64,000 nt of DNA, from contig NZ_CP012264.1 in assembly GCF_001277255.1 (NCBI RefSeq), forward strand, positions 248,001 to 312,000, written 5' to 3'. Source of the stretch: Cronobacter condimenti 1330. GTDB taxonomy: Bacteria; Pseudomonadota; Gammaproteobacteria; Enterobacterales; Enterobacteriaceae. The position numbers were made by a program, and so were the translations under genes. Positions 1 to 12,651 of the stretch are shown here, one piece after another (within the stretch, counting starts at the first letter, position 1; the number at the start of each line of letters is the position of its first letter). Below the pieces are notes generated by a model. The model saw only the letters and a list, made by a program, of their open reading frames with translations. It ran no database searches and was not told the origin of the DNA.

Positions 1-1
1 T

Positions 2-976
2 CGCAGCAAAGACATGAATTACGATCCGAAGAAAGGCCGTTACGCTGCCGCTACTTCGATAGATGATGTCAAACAATACACGGCACAATGGCTGAACACC
101 TTTAACGTGGGGCAAGGAAATATCGGTGCTGGCGTGGACTGGAAAAAACAGACGACGCAAGCCGGTACGGGAACCATGAAAGATGGATATAAACAGCACA
201 ACACTGGCGTGTTTGTTTCCGGGGTACAGCAAATTGAGAGCGTGACGCTGGAAGCTGCCGCACGTCGTGACGACGATGCTAACTTTGGCAGCCACGCTAC
301 CTGGCAGACCAGCGCAGCCTGGGAGTTTACCGAGGGTTACCGGCTCATCGGCTCTTACGGAACGGCCTATAAAGCGCCGACCATGAGCCAAATCCATAGC
401 CAAAATTACGGCAATCCTGACCTGCAGCCTGAAGAAAGCAAGCAATGGGAAGGTGGCGTCGAAGGATTAACCGGGCCGGTGAACTGGCGCGTGACGGGGT
501 ATCGCAACGATATCGATAACCTTATCGGTTATAACGCGCAGAACCGCTTTTATAATATTGATCAAGCGCGTATTAAAGGCATCGAAGCGACAGCACAGTT
601 TGATACCGGCCCGCTGAGTCATCAAATTTCCTATGATTATACCGATCCGCGTAACGCCAGAACCAATGCCATTCTGAACCGCCGTGCTAAGCAGCAGGTG
701 AAATATCAACTCGACTGGCAGATGTATGACCTGGACTGGAATGTGGCGTACCACTACTTAGGTACGCGTTACGACAATGACTTTACGTCATTTCCAGCAA
801 AACGCGTCAAAATGGGCGGCGTTAGCCTGTGGGATGTCGCGGTTTCGTATCCGGTCACCTCTCACCTTACAGTTCGTGGTAAAATAGCTAACCTGTTCGA
901 TAAAGATTACGAGACGGTTTATGGCTACCAAACTGCAGGACGGGAATACAACTTGTCAGGCAGCTACACCTTCTGA
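2..976 (+). CDS. btuB: Vitamin B12 outer-membrane receptor BtuB, 3' part only
   Basis: TonB-dependent outer-membrane transporter for cobalamin. The window opens inside the gene; about 324 C-terminal residues remain of a protein usually near 614, so the signal peptide, TonB box and plug domain lie upstream. What is visible is beta-barrel: alternating aromatic and polar strands, the stretch PEESKQWEGGVEG typical of these receptors, and a C-terminal GSYTF ending in the Phe expected for Bam-assembled barrels. The reading frame is open from base 2 to the TGA. The last 56 bases overlap the start of murI in another frame, the same arrangement as in E. coli. The cobalamin riboswitch known upstream of btuB is outside the window. 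Confidence 0.95.
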   Translation, partial: RSKDMNYDPKKGRYAAATSIDDVKQYTAQWLNTFNVGQGNIGAGVDWKKQTTQAGTGTMKDGYKQHNTGVFVSGVQQIESVTLEAAARRDDDANFGSHATWQTSAAWEFTEGYRLIGSYGTAYKAPTMSQIHSQNYGNPDLQPEESKQWEGGVEGLTGPVNWRVTGYRNDIDNLIGYNAQNRFYNIDQARIKGIEATAQFDTGPLSHQISYDYTDPRNARTNAILNRRAKQQVKYQLDWQMYDLDWNVAYHYLGTRYDNDFTSFPAKRVKMGGVSLWDVAVSYPVTSHLTVRGKIANLFDKDYETVYGYQTAGREYNLSGSYTF

Positions 977-1772
977 GGCCCGCCCTACTATCCTGGTGTT
1001 TGACTCCGGGGTGGGGGGGCTCTCTGTTTATGATGAGATCCGGCATCTCCTGCCGGATCTGCATTACATCTACACTTTCGACAACGTTGCCTTTCCTTAT
1101 GGCGAGAAAAGCGAAGCGTTCATTGTTGAGCGCGTCGTTGAAATCGTCACCGCCGTCCAGGCGCGCTACCCACTCGCGCTTGCCGTGATTGCCTGCAACT
1201 CTGCCAGTACGGTTTCGCTTCCTGCGCTTCGTGAAAAATTCGCCTTCCCGGTTGTTGGGGTTGTGCCTGCGATTAAACCCGCTGCGCGGCTGACCGCCAA
1301 CGGCGTGGTAGGGCTACTGGCGACCCGCGGGACGGTAAAACGTCCTTATACGCATGAACTCATCGCCCGTTTCGCCAATGAATGTCAGATAGAGATGCTG
1401 GGGTCGGCGGAGCTGGTGGAGATTGCAGAGGCGAAACTACATGGCGAGCCGGTGTCGCTGGAAGCGCTGCGTCGGGTGCTGCGTCCGTGGCTGCGTATGG
1501 CTGAGCCGCCGGATACGGTTGTGCTCGGCTGTACGCATTTCCCGTTGCTAGCCGATGAACTGTTAAACGTATTGCCGGAAGGGACGCGTCTGGTGGATTC
1601 CGGTGCGGCGATTGCAAGACGCACGGCCTGGCTTCTGGAACACGAAGCGCCGGATGCACGTTCTACGGATGACAATATCGCGTACTGTATGGCACTGACG
1701 CCGGAAGTTGCACAATTAATGCCCGTTTTGCAACGTTATGGCTTCCAGAAGCTCGAAAAGTTGCCCGTTTAA
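921..1772 (+). CDS. murI: Glutamate racemase MurI
   Basis: Converts L-glutamate to D-glutamate for peptidoglycan in the cytoplasm. 283 residues, against about 285 in E. coli. The two catalytic cysteines are visible: Cys92 in VIACNSAS and a second, near residue 204, in LGCTHFP; the N-terminal FDSGVGGLSV motif is at about 27-36. The ATG chosen keeps the N-terminal extension of about 20 residues (MATKLQDGN...) found in enteric MurI, where it takes part in activation by UDP-MurNAc-Ala. That start lies inside btuB, so the two genes overlap by 56 bases and are probably translationally coupled. Downstream lies the rRNA promoter region, without an obvious terminator in between. Confidence 0.97.
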   Translation: MATKLQDGNTTCQAATPSEARPTILVFDSGVGGLSVYDEIRHLLPDLHYIYTFDNVAFPYGEKSEAFIVERVVEIVTAVQARYPLALAVIACNSASTVSLPALREKFAFPVVGVVPAIKPAARLTANGVVGLLATRGTVKRPYTHELIARFANECQIEMLGSAELVEIAEAKLHGEPVSLEALRRVLRPWLRMAEPPDTVVLGCTHFPLLADELLNVLPEGTRLVDSGAAIARRTAWLLEHEAPDARSTDDNIAYCMALTPEVAQLMPVLQRYGFQKLEKLPV

Positions 1773-1823
1773 CGGTGTTTTGCACAAAAAAGAGACGGTT
1801 GAAAAATTTTTTGAAATTAGGGG

Positions 1824-1851
1824 TTGTCAGCAGGAAAGAAGGCCCTATAAT
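1824..1851 (+). promoter_or_regulatory. rRNA operon promoter P1
   Basis: The -35 TTGTCA (1824-1829) and -10 TATAAT (1846-1851) are 16 bases apart, the spacing of rrn P1 promoters. An AT-rich UP-element-like stretch lies just upstream (1801-1820), and the GC-rich discriminator GCGCCTCC follows the -10, as expected for ppGpp/DksA control. FIS sites are known upstream of such promoters but I could not define them by eye. Confidence 0.9.
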
Positions 1852-1921
1852 GCGCCTCCACTGACACGGCACAACGGCAAACAAACCGGCCCGTCAGGCA
1901 GACGAAAGCGAAAATAAATGC

Positions 1922-1949
1922 TTGACTCTGCAGGAGGAAAACGTAATAT
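1922..1949 (+). promoter_or_regulatory. rRNA operon promoter P2
   Basis: The -35 TTGACT (1922-1927) and -10 TAATAT (1944-1949) have a 16-base spacer and sit about 100 bases downstream of P1, the usual tandem layout. P2 is the weaker, less regulated promoter in E. coli. The stretch 1773-2137 has no protein gene: it holds P1, P2 and the antitermination leader. Confidence 0.85.
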
Positions 1950-1989
1950 ACGTGACCTCGCGACAGCAGGCTGTAAGCCGCGTCGCACC

Positions 1990-2001
1990 GCTCTTTAACA
2001 A
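1990..2001 (+). promoter_or_regulatory. boxA antitermination site in the rRNA leader
   Basis: GCTCTTTAACAA matches the boxA element bound as RNA by NusB/NusE during rRNA antitermination. It lies between P2 and the mature 16S 5' end. A second copy precedes the 23S gene. Confidence 0.85.
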
Positions 2002-2137
2002 TTTATCAGACAATCTGTGTGGGCACTCGGGGCACTGATATCTTAACGTCTTCGGACGATAAATGAATATCAAGTCTCAAGTGAACAACAGTTAATTCAT
2101 TACGAACTAACAGTTTAATTCTTTGAGCATCAAACTT

Positions 2138-3679
<1,542 letters not shown>

Positions 3680-3749
3680 CCTGTAAAGATACAACCTCGT
3701 AGTGCTCACACAGATTGTCTGATAGAAAGTAAAGAAGCAAAACCTCTAC

Positions 3750-3826
<77 letters not shown>

Positions 3827-3860
3827 ACTCCCCACGGAGTTGCTGAGGTTTAACTACGAT

Positions 3861-3936
3861 GGGGCTATAGCTCAGCTGGGAGAGCGCCTGCTTTGCACGC
3901 AGGAGGTCTGCGGTTCGATCCCGCATAGCTCCACCA
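3861..3936 (+). tRNA. alaT: tRNA-Ala (anticodon TGC)
   Basis: 76 bases with encoded CCA. The anticodon loop CTTTGCACG carries TGC. Second tRNA of the ribosomal spacer, 34 bases after tRNA-Ile. Symbol by analogy with E. coli. Confidence 0.97.
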
Positions 3937-3975
3937 TCACTTCAGAGTGTACTCACTGAGTATACTGCGAAGTAT

Positions 3976-3990
3976 TTGCTCTTTAACAAT
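3976..3990 (+). promoter_or_regulatory. boxA antitermination site in the 16S-23S spacer
   Basis: TTGCTCTTTAACAAT repeats the leader boxA and sits between tRNA-Ala and 23S, where rRNA operons carry a second antitermination signal to keep polymerase processive through 23S. Confidence 0.8.
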
Positions 3991-4104
3991 CCGGAACAAG
4001 CTGAAAATTGAAACAGACACGCTGTTGCATTCTTCCGTAATCAGGAATGCGCGGTGTGTCAGAGTCTCTCAAACTCGCAGCACGAAGACTTCTTCGGGTT
4101 GTGA

Positions 4105-7009
<2,905 letters not shown>

Positions 7010-7096
7010 ACAACGCCAAAGAAGTCTGGCGTGTTGAGAGACATTCAGCTTGTGACGGATAAATCCTGTGGCCGGAAGGCGGCGGGAAACAGAATT

Positions 7097-7216
7097 TGCC
7101 TGGCGGCTGTAGCGCGGTGGTCCCACCTGACCCCATGCCGAACTCAGAAGTGAAACGCCGTAGCGCCGATGGTAGTGTGGGGTCTCCCCATGCGAGAGTA
7201 GGGAACTGCCAGGCAT
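7097..7216 (+). rRNA. rrf: 5S ribosomal RNA
   Basis: 120 bases running from TGCCTGGCGG to ACTGCCAGGCAT, whose ends pair as the terminal helix. It follows 23S by 87 bases and is the only 5S copy in the operon. Confidence 0.97.
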
Positions 7217-7268
7217 CAAATTAAGCAGTAAGCCGGAACAATAATCCGGTGGTGTGAAGAAATTCGGT

Positions 7269-7345
7269 GGAGCGGTAGTTCAGTCGGTTAGAATACCTGC
7301 CTGTCACGCAGGGGGTCGCGGGTTCGAGTCCCGTCCGTTCCGCCA
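7269..7345 (+). tRNA. aspT: tRNA-Asp (anticodon GTC)
   Basis: 77 bases with encoded CCA; anticodon loop CTGTCAC carries GTC. It is distal in the rRNA operon, downstream of 5S. In E. coli K-12 the pair aspT-trpT marks the end of rrnC next to hdfR, which is also the neighbour here. Confidence 0.97.
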
Positions 7346-7353
7346 CCCTACTT

Positions 7354-7429
<76 letters not shown>

Positions 7430-7435
7430 GAAATT

Positions 7436-7464
7436 ATCCTTAGCTTCGGCTAAGGATTTTTTTT
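7436..7464 (+). terminator. Rho-independent terminator of the rRNA operon
   Basis: Perfect 9-bp stem ATCCTTAGC/GCTAAGGAT with a TTCG tetraloop, followed by a run of eight T. It ends the rRNA-tRNA transcript before the convergent hdfR gene. Confidence 0.92.
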
Positions 7465-7536
7465 ATCTGTTATTCCCTTCCCGAAGAACCCCATCTTTTA
7501 TCAGAGCCCTTCTCACAATCTTCTATGAAGTAAAAA

Positions 7537-8358
7537 CTAACTGATGACCGGGATCTTTAGGAGATCTTTTATGCTGTTGTTTTTATCGCTATTCTGCAGC
7601 CAGATAGCATAAAGCGGTCGAGAGAGTGTTCCGCTATCGATGACAGCATATAAATCTTCTTTTCCCTTAGCCCAGTTAACTGGCAACCATGTGCATCCTT
7701 CCAGATTTGCCAGCATTCTACTGGCAACATCCGCCGAGCTGGTTGTGAGTACCGGTATATCTTCAGGCATAATCAGTCCTGCCTCGTGCTGTTGGAAATC
7801 TGGCCCCCATTCAAGTCGCAAATAGTTGAGACTAGCTTTGCTGCGCTCAGGTGCCGAACAATAAAGGCCAAGAGCGAAATGCCCTAGTAATTGACTTGAA
7901 AACTCATCCATCTTAGGGGCTTCAGTGGTAATAAGCAGGTCGAGTTGACGTTCATGTAATTGTTTGACCAACGACTGGCGCTGGGCTATTCGTGCCTCAA
8001 ACTGCATGCCGTTTTTTTCGTGATAGAGCTTCGTCAACCAGCCGGAAAGCATGCACTCCCAAAGCGAAGCACTCGCGCCGATTGAAAAAAGATTATGGCG
8101 CGACGTTTGTGCCACATCTTTACGTGCGGTCTGCCAGATATTCATCAGGTTTTCCGCATATGGTAGTAGCCTTTCGCCAGCCGCCGTCAGACGTATGTTA
8201 TTGCGATGACGTGTAAAAAGATTCACGCCTAATTGATTTTCAAGCTGACGGATACGAAAGCTTACCGCTGATTGCGTCAGATAAAGCGCTTCAGCCGCTC
8301 TGCCAAAATGGCGCGTTCGGCTGACTTCAAGAAAGGTTTTCAGCAAGTCGGTATCCAC
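7537..8358 (-). CDS. hdfR: LysR-type regulator HdfR
   Basis: 273-residue LysR-family regulator; in E. coli HdfR (279 residues) represses the flagellar master operon flhDC and acts with H-NS. The N-terminal winged helix-turn-helix is clear (FGRAAEALYLTQSAVSFRIR, about 18-37), followed by a substrate-binding-like domain. The start is GTG, preceded by GGAG seven bases upstream; the ATG two bases upstream of it is out of frame. The gene faces the rRNA operon terminator and is divergent from maoP, as in E. coli. The C-terminus is about six residues shorter than in E. coli. Base composition of hdfR-maoP-comM looks more AT-rich than the ilv and wec blocks. Confidence 0.95.
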   Translation of the reverse strand: MDTDLLKTFLEVSRTRHFGRAAEALYLTQSAVSFRIRQLENQLGVNLFTRHRNNIRLTAAGERLLPYAENLMNIWQTARKDVAQTSRHNLFSIGASASLWECMLSGWLTKLYHEKNGMQFEARIAQRQSLVKQLHERQLDLLITTEAPKMDEFSSQLLGHFALGLYCSAPERSKASLNYLRLEWGPDFQQHEAGLIMPEDIPVLTTSSADVASRMLANLEGCTWLPVNWAKGKEDLYAVIDSGTLSRPLYAIWLQNSDKNNSIKDLLKIPVIS

Positions 8359-8477
8359 ATCTCACTCCACAAAAAAATTTGTCGTAATGATTTAAATGTT
8401 TTGTTTTACACTCTGTCAAGCGTAACTAATACTCCGCGCCATAAATAGCTCGGCCAAGAGAATTAGGAGCGTGTAGG

Positions 8478-8816
8478 ATGGCGGAAAGCTTTACGACGAC
8501 TAATCGATTTTTCGACAACAAATATTATCCGCGCGGGTTCTCTCGCCATGGTGATTTCACCATAAAAGAAGCACAGCTGCTTGAGCGTCATGGCTATGCT
8601 TTTAATGAACTGGATCTCGGTAAGCGTGAGCCTACGACTGCTGAAGAAAAGCAGTTTGTTGAAGTCTGTCGCGGCATTCGTGAACCAGCTACCGAAGCTG
8701 AGCGCGTCTGGTCTAAGTACATGACGCGTATTAAGCGTCCCAAGCGTTTTCATACCCTTTCTGGCGGCAAGCCGCAGATGGAAGGAATGGACGATTACGC
8801 AGAAACGGATGAATAA
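8478..8816 (+). CDS. maoP: Macrodomain Ori protein MaoP (YifE)
   Basis: 112-residue DUF413 protein, the length known in enterics. In E. coli MaoP, with the site maoS close to the gene, organises the Ori macrodomain of the chromosome. The protein is small, soluble and charged, with the characteristic ITREP/KREPTTAEEKQF-type central region and a basic stretch TRIKRPKRFHTL followed by an acidic tail. AGGAG lies eight bases before the ATG. The 119-base gap to the divergent hdfR is where I would look for maoS, but I did not recognise that site. A strong terminator follows directly. Confidence 0.93.
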   Translation: MAESFTTTNRFFDNKYYPRGFSRHGDFTIKEAQLLERHGYAFNELDLGKREPTTAEEKQFVEVCRGIREPATEAERVWSKYMTRIKRPKRFHTLSGGKPQMEGMDDYAETDE

Positions 8817-8820
8817 TTAC

Positions 8821-8850
8821 AATGGGGCGAAAGCCCCATTCTTTTATCTT
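8821..8850 (+). terminator. Terminator after maoP
   Basis: 8-bp stem AATGGGGC/GCCCCATT with GAAA loop, followed by CTTTTATCTT. It separates maoP from the convergent comM gene. Confidence 0.88.
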
Positions 8851-8895
8851 AAGCCCTGACATTTTCCTGCCTTTAATGGCAAGCACTTCAAAAGG

Positions 8896-10416
8896 TCATG
8901 CCATGAGACTTTGCAGGTGCGCCAGCATTCTATCTATTGCTCGATAGCCCAACGCCTCTTGCAGATGTGCACGACTAATCTCTTCTTTCTGCTCACTGTC
9001 CGCAATGGTGCGTGCTACTTTCAATAAACGCTGCCATGCACGCACAGAAAGCCCTAGCTTGATTAACGCGGACTCAAGCCATTGCGCGTCTTCAGCGCTA
9101 AGCGTACAAAATTGCTGTATCTCTTTATTGTCCAGCATTGCATTAAGCTTTCCTTGTCTTGCAATCTGCCGTGCTCTGCTTTGAATAACGCGCTCACGTA
9201 CCTGCGCGCTATTTTCGCCGGATTTTCCTGCCTGGCTAAGCATTCCGGGAGGGGGCAGGGGGATCTCCAGGGAGATATCAAACCTGTCGAGGAAAGGCCC
9301 TGAAAGGCGCCCGAGGTAACGTAGCGTTTGTTCCGGAGAACAGCGGTTATGACTTCCCTTATAGTGTCCTGTCGGGCTGGGGTTCATGGCGGCAATAAGT
9401 TGAAAGCGTGCCGGGTAAGTTAGCTTGGCGCGGGTACGAGAAAGGTGAATGTGGCCTGATTCTATAGGTTCACGAAGGGCATCCAGCACACGGCGTTCGA
9501 ATTCAGGCAATTCATCTAAAAAAAGTACGCCATTATGGGCGAGTGATATCTCCCCAGGCGCGGGTATAGCCCCACCACCGACCATTGCATTCAGGGAGGC
9601 GCTATGGTGAGGGGCTCTGAAAGGTCGCTGGCGCCATTGGTTATGTAAAGAGACGGGATTGACCAGGCTAAGTATCGCCGCGCTCTCCAGTGCCTCCTGA
9701 TTGCTCAGAGGCGGCAGTAATCCGTTAAGTCTGCTCGCCAGCATAGTCTTGCCAGTGCCCGGAGGACCTATAAACAGCAAGTTATGACCCCCTGCTGCGG
9801 TTAGCTCAAGCGCACGTTTACCCTGTGGCTGACCGATAACTTCACTGAGATCACCTGCGGGTCCTTTAAACTGCTCTTCTGAAGGCAGCGCTTGTTCCAG
9901 CATCAGTTTGCCTTCCAGAAAAGCGCACACCTCTTGTAAGTGACGAGCAACAAAACAGCCCTCTTTATTGATCAACCCTACTTCTGAAGTATTATCGTGT
10001 GCGACGATAATCTTCCTTTTACATCTCAGCGCTTCCATCGCTGCTGATATTGCGCCCGGCACGCCCCTCAGCGCGCCCGTTAGGGCAAGTTCACCCACGA
10101 ATTCATATTCCTCAAGCCGTAAAGCGCTAAGCTGCTCAGAGGCAGCGAGAAGCGCGATAGCGATTGGTAAATCATATCGTCCCCCTTCCTTAGGCAGATC
10201 AGCCGGTGCCAGGTTAATTGTGATTTTCCTGGCCGGAAATTCATACCCGCTATTGATTAACGCACTGCGAACGCGGTCTCTTGCTTCTTTTACTGTCGTT
10301 TCAGGCAGACCAACTATAGTCAGTCCAGGCAGGCCAGCACTGATATGCACTTCGACCGTAACAAGTGGCGCTTTCACCCCTAGCGCCGCACGGGTATGGA
10401 TAACAGACAACGACAT
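8896..10416 (-). CDS. comM: Mg-chelatase-like AAA+ ATPase ComM (YifB)
   Basis: 506-residue AAA+ ATPase of the YifB/ComM family; in naturally competent bacteria ComM is a hexameric helicase that promotes branch migration of incoming DNA. In enterics its role is less clear. The order is an N-terminal Lon-like fold (about 1-170), Walker A GPPGTGKT, Walker B LFLDELPEF, then a C-terminal Mg-chelatase-related domain. The reading frame extends 18 codons upstream, but MSLSVIHTRAALG matches the family start and has GAGGAGG just upstream, so I use that ATG. It is divergent from the ilv operon. A 175-codon ORF on the other strand at its 5' end is a shadow. Confidence 0.95.
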   Translation of the reverse strand: MSLSVIHTRAALGVKAPLVTVEVHISAGLPGLTIVGLPETTVKEARDRVRSALINSGYEFPARKITINLAPADLPKEGGRYDLPIAIALLAASEQLSALRLEEYEFVGELALTGALRGVPGAISAAMEALRCKRKIIVAHDNTSEVGLINKEGCFVARHLQEVCAFLEGKLMLEQALPSEEQFKGPAGDLSEVIGQPQGKRALELTAAGGHNLLFIGPPGTGKTMLASRLNGLLPPLSNQEALESAAILSLVNPVSLHNQWRQRPFRAPHHSASLNAMVGGGAIPAPGEISLAHNGVLFLDELPEFERRVLDALREPIESGHIHLSRTRAKLTYPARFQLIAAMNPSPTGHYKGSHNRCSPEQTLRYLGRLSGPFLDRFDISLEIPLPPPGMLSQAGKSGENSAQVRERVIQSRARQIARQGKLNAMLDNKEIQQFCTLSAEDAQWLESALIKLGLSVRAWQRLLKVARTIADSEQKEEISRAHLQEALGYRAIDRMLAHLQSLMA

Positions 10417-10627
10417 AACACCTCCTCTTGCCTGTAGGATCGCCAGGTTAAAGGAGCAAATCGACAGCAAATTGTTGTTTTTTCGGCGCAGATAGCAATT
10501 TTTTGCTGCAAGTAAACAACGCCAGAAAATCTTCCCGAGGCGTCTCGAATAAGCATAATAAGTTTCCGGAAGGTGATTGCTTAAAGATCTGTTAACGCTA
10601 AAAATCCTGAAAAAATTTCATTTAACG

Positions 10628-10640
10628 CTAATGGTTGATT
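10628..10640 (-). promoter_or_regulatory. Candidate IHF site upstream of the ilv promoter
   Basis: Read on the minus strand, AATCAACCATTAG matches 12 of 13 positions of the IHF consensus WATCARNNNNTTR. It is centred about 98 bases before the inferred ilv transcription start. In E. coli IHF binds an upstream activating site at a similar distance from ilvPG. The match is by eye only. The gene-free stretch 10417-10767 otherwise holds the ilv promoter and AT-rich DNA. Confidence 0.5.
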
Positions 10641-10697
10641 ACGTTGGTTTTTCATTGATTTTATGAATGTATTACAGGCTCGCGTCATAAATATTTC

Positions 10698-10725
10698 TTG
10701 TCACAGCTTTGTTCTCTGTGATAAC
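10698..10725 (+). promoter_or_regulatory. Candidate promoter of the ilvLXGMEDA operon
   Basis: A -35-like TTGTCA (10698-10703) and a weaker -10 GATAAC (10720-10725) with a 16-base spacer would start transcription near 10732, about 36 bases before ilvL. The placement fits ilvPG2 of E. coli, but the -10 is poor and was chosen by position as much as by sequence. Confidence 0.5.
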
Positions 10726-10767
10726 TCTTTAGGTATTCCTTCGAAAATGACGTAAGTACATACAGAA

Positions 10768-10866
10768 ATGACAACCCTTCTACTAGTGATTAGCCTGGTC
10801 GTGATTAGCGTGGTGGTGATTATTAACCCACCGTGCGGGGCTGCACTCGGAAGAAGAAAGGCTTAG
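10768..10866 (+). CDS. ilvL: ilv operon leader peptide IlvL
   Basis: 32-codon leader peptide. Fifteen of 32 residues are Leu, Val or Ile, packed in LLLVISLVVISVVVII (residues 4-19), followed by NPPCGAALGRRKA. Slow translation of these codons when branched-chain aminoacyl-tRNAs are scarce would prevent the downstream terminator from forming. Length and C-terminus match E. coli IlvL. It is too short for ordinary ORF calling. The terminator of the attenuator begins about 21 bases after the stop. Confidence 0.95.
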   Translation: MTTLLLVISLVVISVVVIINPPCGAALGRRKA

Positions 10867-10886
10867 AAATCAAGCCCGAATCATCG

Positions 10887-10922
10887 AAAACCCCCGCACC
10901 GAAAGGTCCGGGGGTTTTTTTA
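10887..10922 (+). terminator. ilv attenuator terminator
   Basis: Strong hairpin with arms CCCCCGCACC and GGTCCGGGGG (one mismatch), loop GAAA, followed by a run of seven T. Its position between ilvL and the structural genes identifies it as the attenuation terminator. Confidence 0.93.
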
Positions 10923-10951
10923 TGACCTAAAAATTAAGCGAGGAACAGAAA

Positions 10952-11002
10952 ATGAGTAGTAGCATAAAATTCTGTTATCCGCATTGTAAGGCGGGGAACT
11001 AA
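10952..11002 (+). CDS. ilvX: Small protein IlvX
   Basis: 16-codon ORF, ATG to TAA, reading MSSSIKFCYPHCKAGN. E. coli ilvX occupies the same place between the attenuator and ilvG, also has 16 codons, and as I recall it shares the KFC core and the C-terminal GN. GCGAGGA lies 7 bases upstream of the ATG. The stop is two bases before the ilvG start, so ilvX and ilvG translation may be coupled. E. coli IlvX is a detected small protein without an agreed function. Confidence 0.75.
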   Translation: MSSSIKFCYPHCKAGN

Positions 11003-11004
11003 CT

Positions 11005-12651
11005 ATGAATGGTGCACAGTGGGTGGTACATGCTTTGCGAGCTCAGGGAGTGGATACGGCATTTGGCTATCCGGGCGGAGCAATTATGCCGGTTTACGAT
11101 GCGTTATATGACGGCGGCGTGGAACACCTACTGTGTCGGCACGAACAAGGCGCAGCAATGGCAGCCATAGGTTATGCCCGCGCAACAGGTAAAACAGGCG
11201 TTTGTATCGCGACTTCCGGACCGGGCGCGACCAATCTCATCACGGGGCTGGCGGATGCGCTACTGGACTCAGTGCCTGTGGTTGCTATTACAGGTCAGGT
11301 AGCCGCGCCGCTTATCGGCACGGACGCTTTTCAGGAAGTGGATGTCCTCGGTTTATCGCTTGCGTGCACCAAGCACAGTTTTCTTGTGGAATCGTTAGAA
11401 GAGCTGCCGGAAATTATGGCCCATGCTTTTCACCTGGCATGCTCAGGCCGTCCAGGGCCGGTATTAATCGATATTCCTAAAGATATCCAGCTGGCCAGTG
11501 CGGAGCTCGAACCGTGGCTTTCAAGCGTTGAAGATACGTTTGTTCTTCCTCATGCGGAGCTGGAGAAAGCCCGCACATTGCTGAGCCAGGCAGAAAAACC
11601 GATGCTCTATGTGGGCGGCGGTGTGGGGATGGCGCAGGCGGTACCCGCGCTGCGTGAATTCATGGCACAAACGCAAATCCCTTGCACGGTTACGCTTAAA
11701 GGCCTCGGTGCGGTAGAAGCAAGCTACCCCTGGTACCTTGGCATGCTGGGTATGCACGGCACCAAAGCTGCAAACCTGGCGGTGCAGGAGTGCGATTTAC
11801 TGATAGCGGTTGGTGCCCGCTTTGATGATCGTGTGACAGGCAAACTCAACACTTTTGCTCCGCATGCCAAAGTTATCCATATGGATATCGATCCGGCGGA
11901 ACTGAACAAGCTGCGCCAGGCGCATGTCGCGCTGCCGGGCGATCTCAATGCCTTGCTCCCTGCATTACAACGCCCAATGGCCATCGACCCATGGCGCGAG
12001 CATGTCGCGCAGATGCGTCGTGAACATGAATGGTGTTATTCGCATCCCGGAGAAGGCATTTTCGCGCCGCTGTTGTTAAAACAACTTTCAGATCGCAAGC
12101 CAGCAAACAGTGTCGTTACGACCGATGTAGGCCAGCATCAGATGTGGACGGCGCAGCATATGAGCTTTAACCGCCCTGAGAACTTCATTACTTCAAGCGG
12201 CCTCGGCACGATGGGCTTTGGGCTTCCGGCGGCGGTAGGCGCTCAAGTGGCGCGTCCGGAGGATACCGTTATCTGCGTGACTGGCGACGGCTCGTTCATG
12301 ATGAATATTCAGGAACTGGGCACCGTGAAGCGTAAGCAATTGCCATTGAAAATCGTATTGCTGGATAACCAGCGTCTTGGCATGGTGCGTCAGTGGCAGC
12401 AACTTTTTTTCTCTGAGCGCTATAGCGAAACGAATCTTTCCGATAACCCCGATTTTCTGACGCTGGCCAGTGCCTTCGGCATTGCCGGTCAACGCATCAC
12501 CCGTAAAGACCAGGTGGAAGCGGCGCTGGAGACCATGCTGAACAGCGAAGGTCCATATCTGCTGCACGTTTCAATCGACGAAGCCGAAAATGTCTGGCCT
12601 CTGGTGCCTCCGGGCGCCAGCAACTCACAAATGCTGGAGAAAACATCATGA
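11005..12651 (+). CDS. ilvG: Acetolactate synthase isozyme II large subunit IlvG
   Basis: Catalytic subunit of valine-resistant acetohydroxyacid synthase II, making acetolactate or acetohydroxybutyrate from pyruvate. 548 residues, full length: E. coli K-12 carries a frameshift in this gene, but here the frame is intact. The catalytic Glu47 (RHEQGAAM) is present, as is the thiamine diphosphate-binding GDGSFMMN...N motif near 430-460. Domain order is TPP-enzyme N-terminal, central, and TPP-binding C-terminal. The start codon is two bases after the ilvX stop, and the stop overlaps ilvM by four bases (ATGA). Confidence 0.97.
   Translation: MNGAQWVVHALRAQGVDTAFGYPGGAIMPVYDALYDGGVEHLLCRHEQGAAMAAIGYARATGKTGVCIATSGPGATNLITGLADALLDSVPVVAITGQVAAPLIGTDAFQEVDVLGLSLACTKHSFLVESLEELPEIMAHAFHLACSGRPGPVLIDIPKDIQLASAELEPWLSSVEDTFVLPHAELEKARTLLSQAEKPMLYVGGGVGMAQAVPALREFMAQTQIPCTVTLKGLGAVEASYPWYLGMLGMHGTKAANLAVQECDLLIAVGARFDDRVTGKLNTFAPHAKVIHMDIDPAELNKLRQAHVALPGDLNALLPALQRPMAIDPWREHVAQMRREHEWCYSHPGEGIFAPLLLKQLSDRKPANSVVTTDVGQHQMWTAQHMSFNRPENFITSSGLGTMGFGLPAAVGAQVARPEDTVICVTGDGSFMMNIQELGTVKRKQLPLKIVLLDNQRLGMVRQWQQLFFSERYSETNLSDNPDFLTLASAFGIAGQRITRKDQVEAALETMLNSEGPYLLHVSIDEAENVWPLVPPGASNSQMLEKTS

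Noticed and set aside
10417..10470. 18-codon N-terminal extension of ComM
   Set aside because: The internal ATG has a strong GAGGAGG site and the conserved MSLS start; the extension would cover that site.
9968..10495. 175-codon plus-strand frame opposite the comM 5' end
   Set aside because: Shadow of comM; the Ser/Ala/Arg-rich translation has no family signature and no ribosome-binding site.
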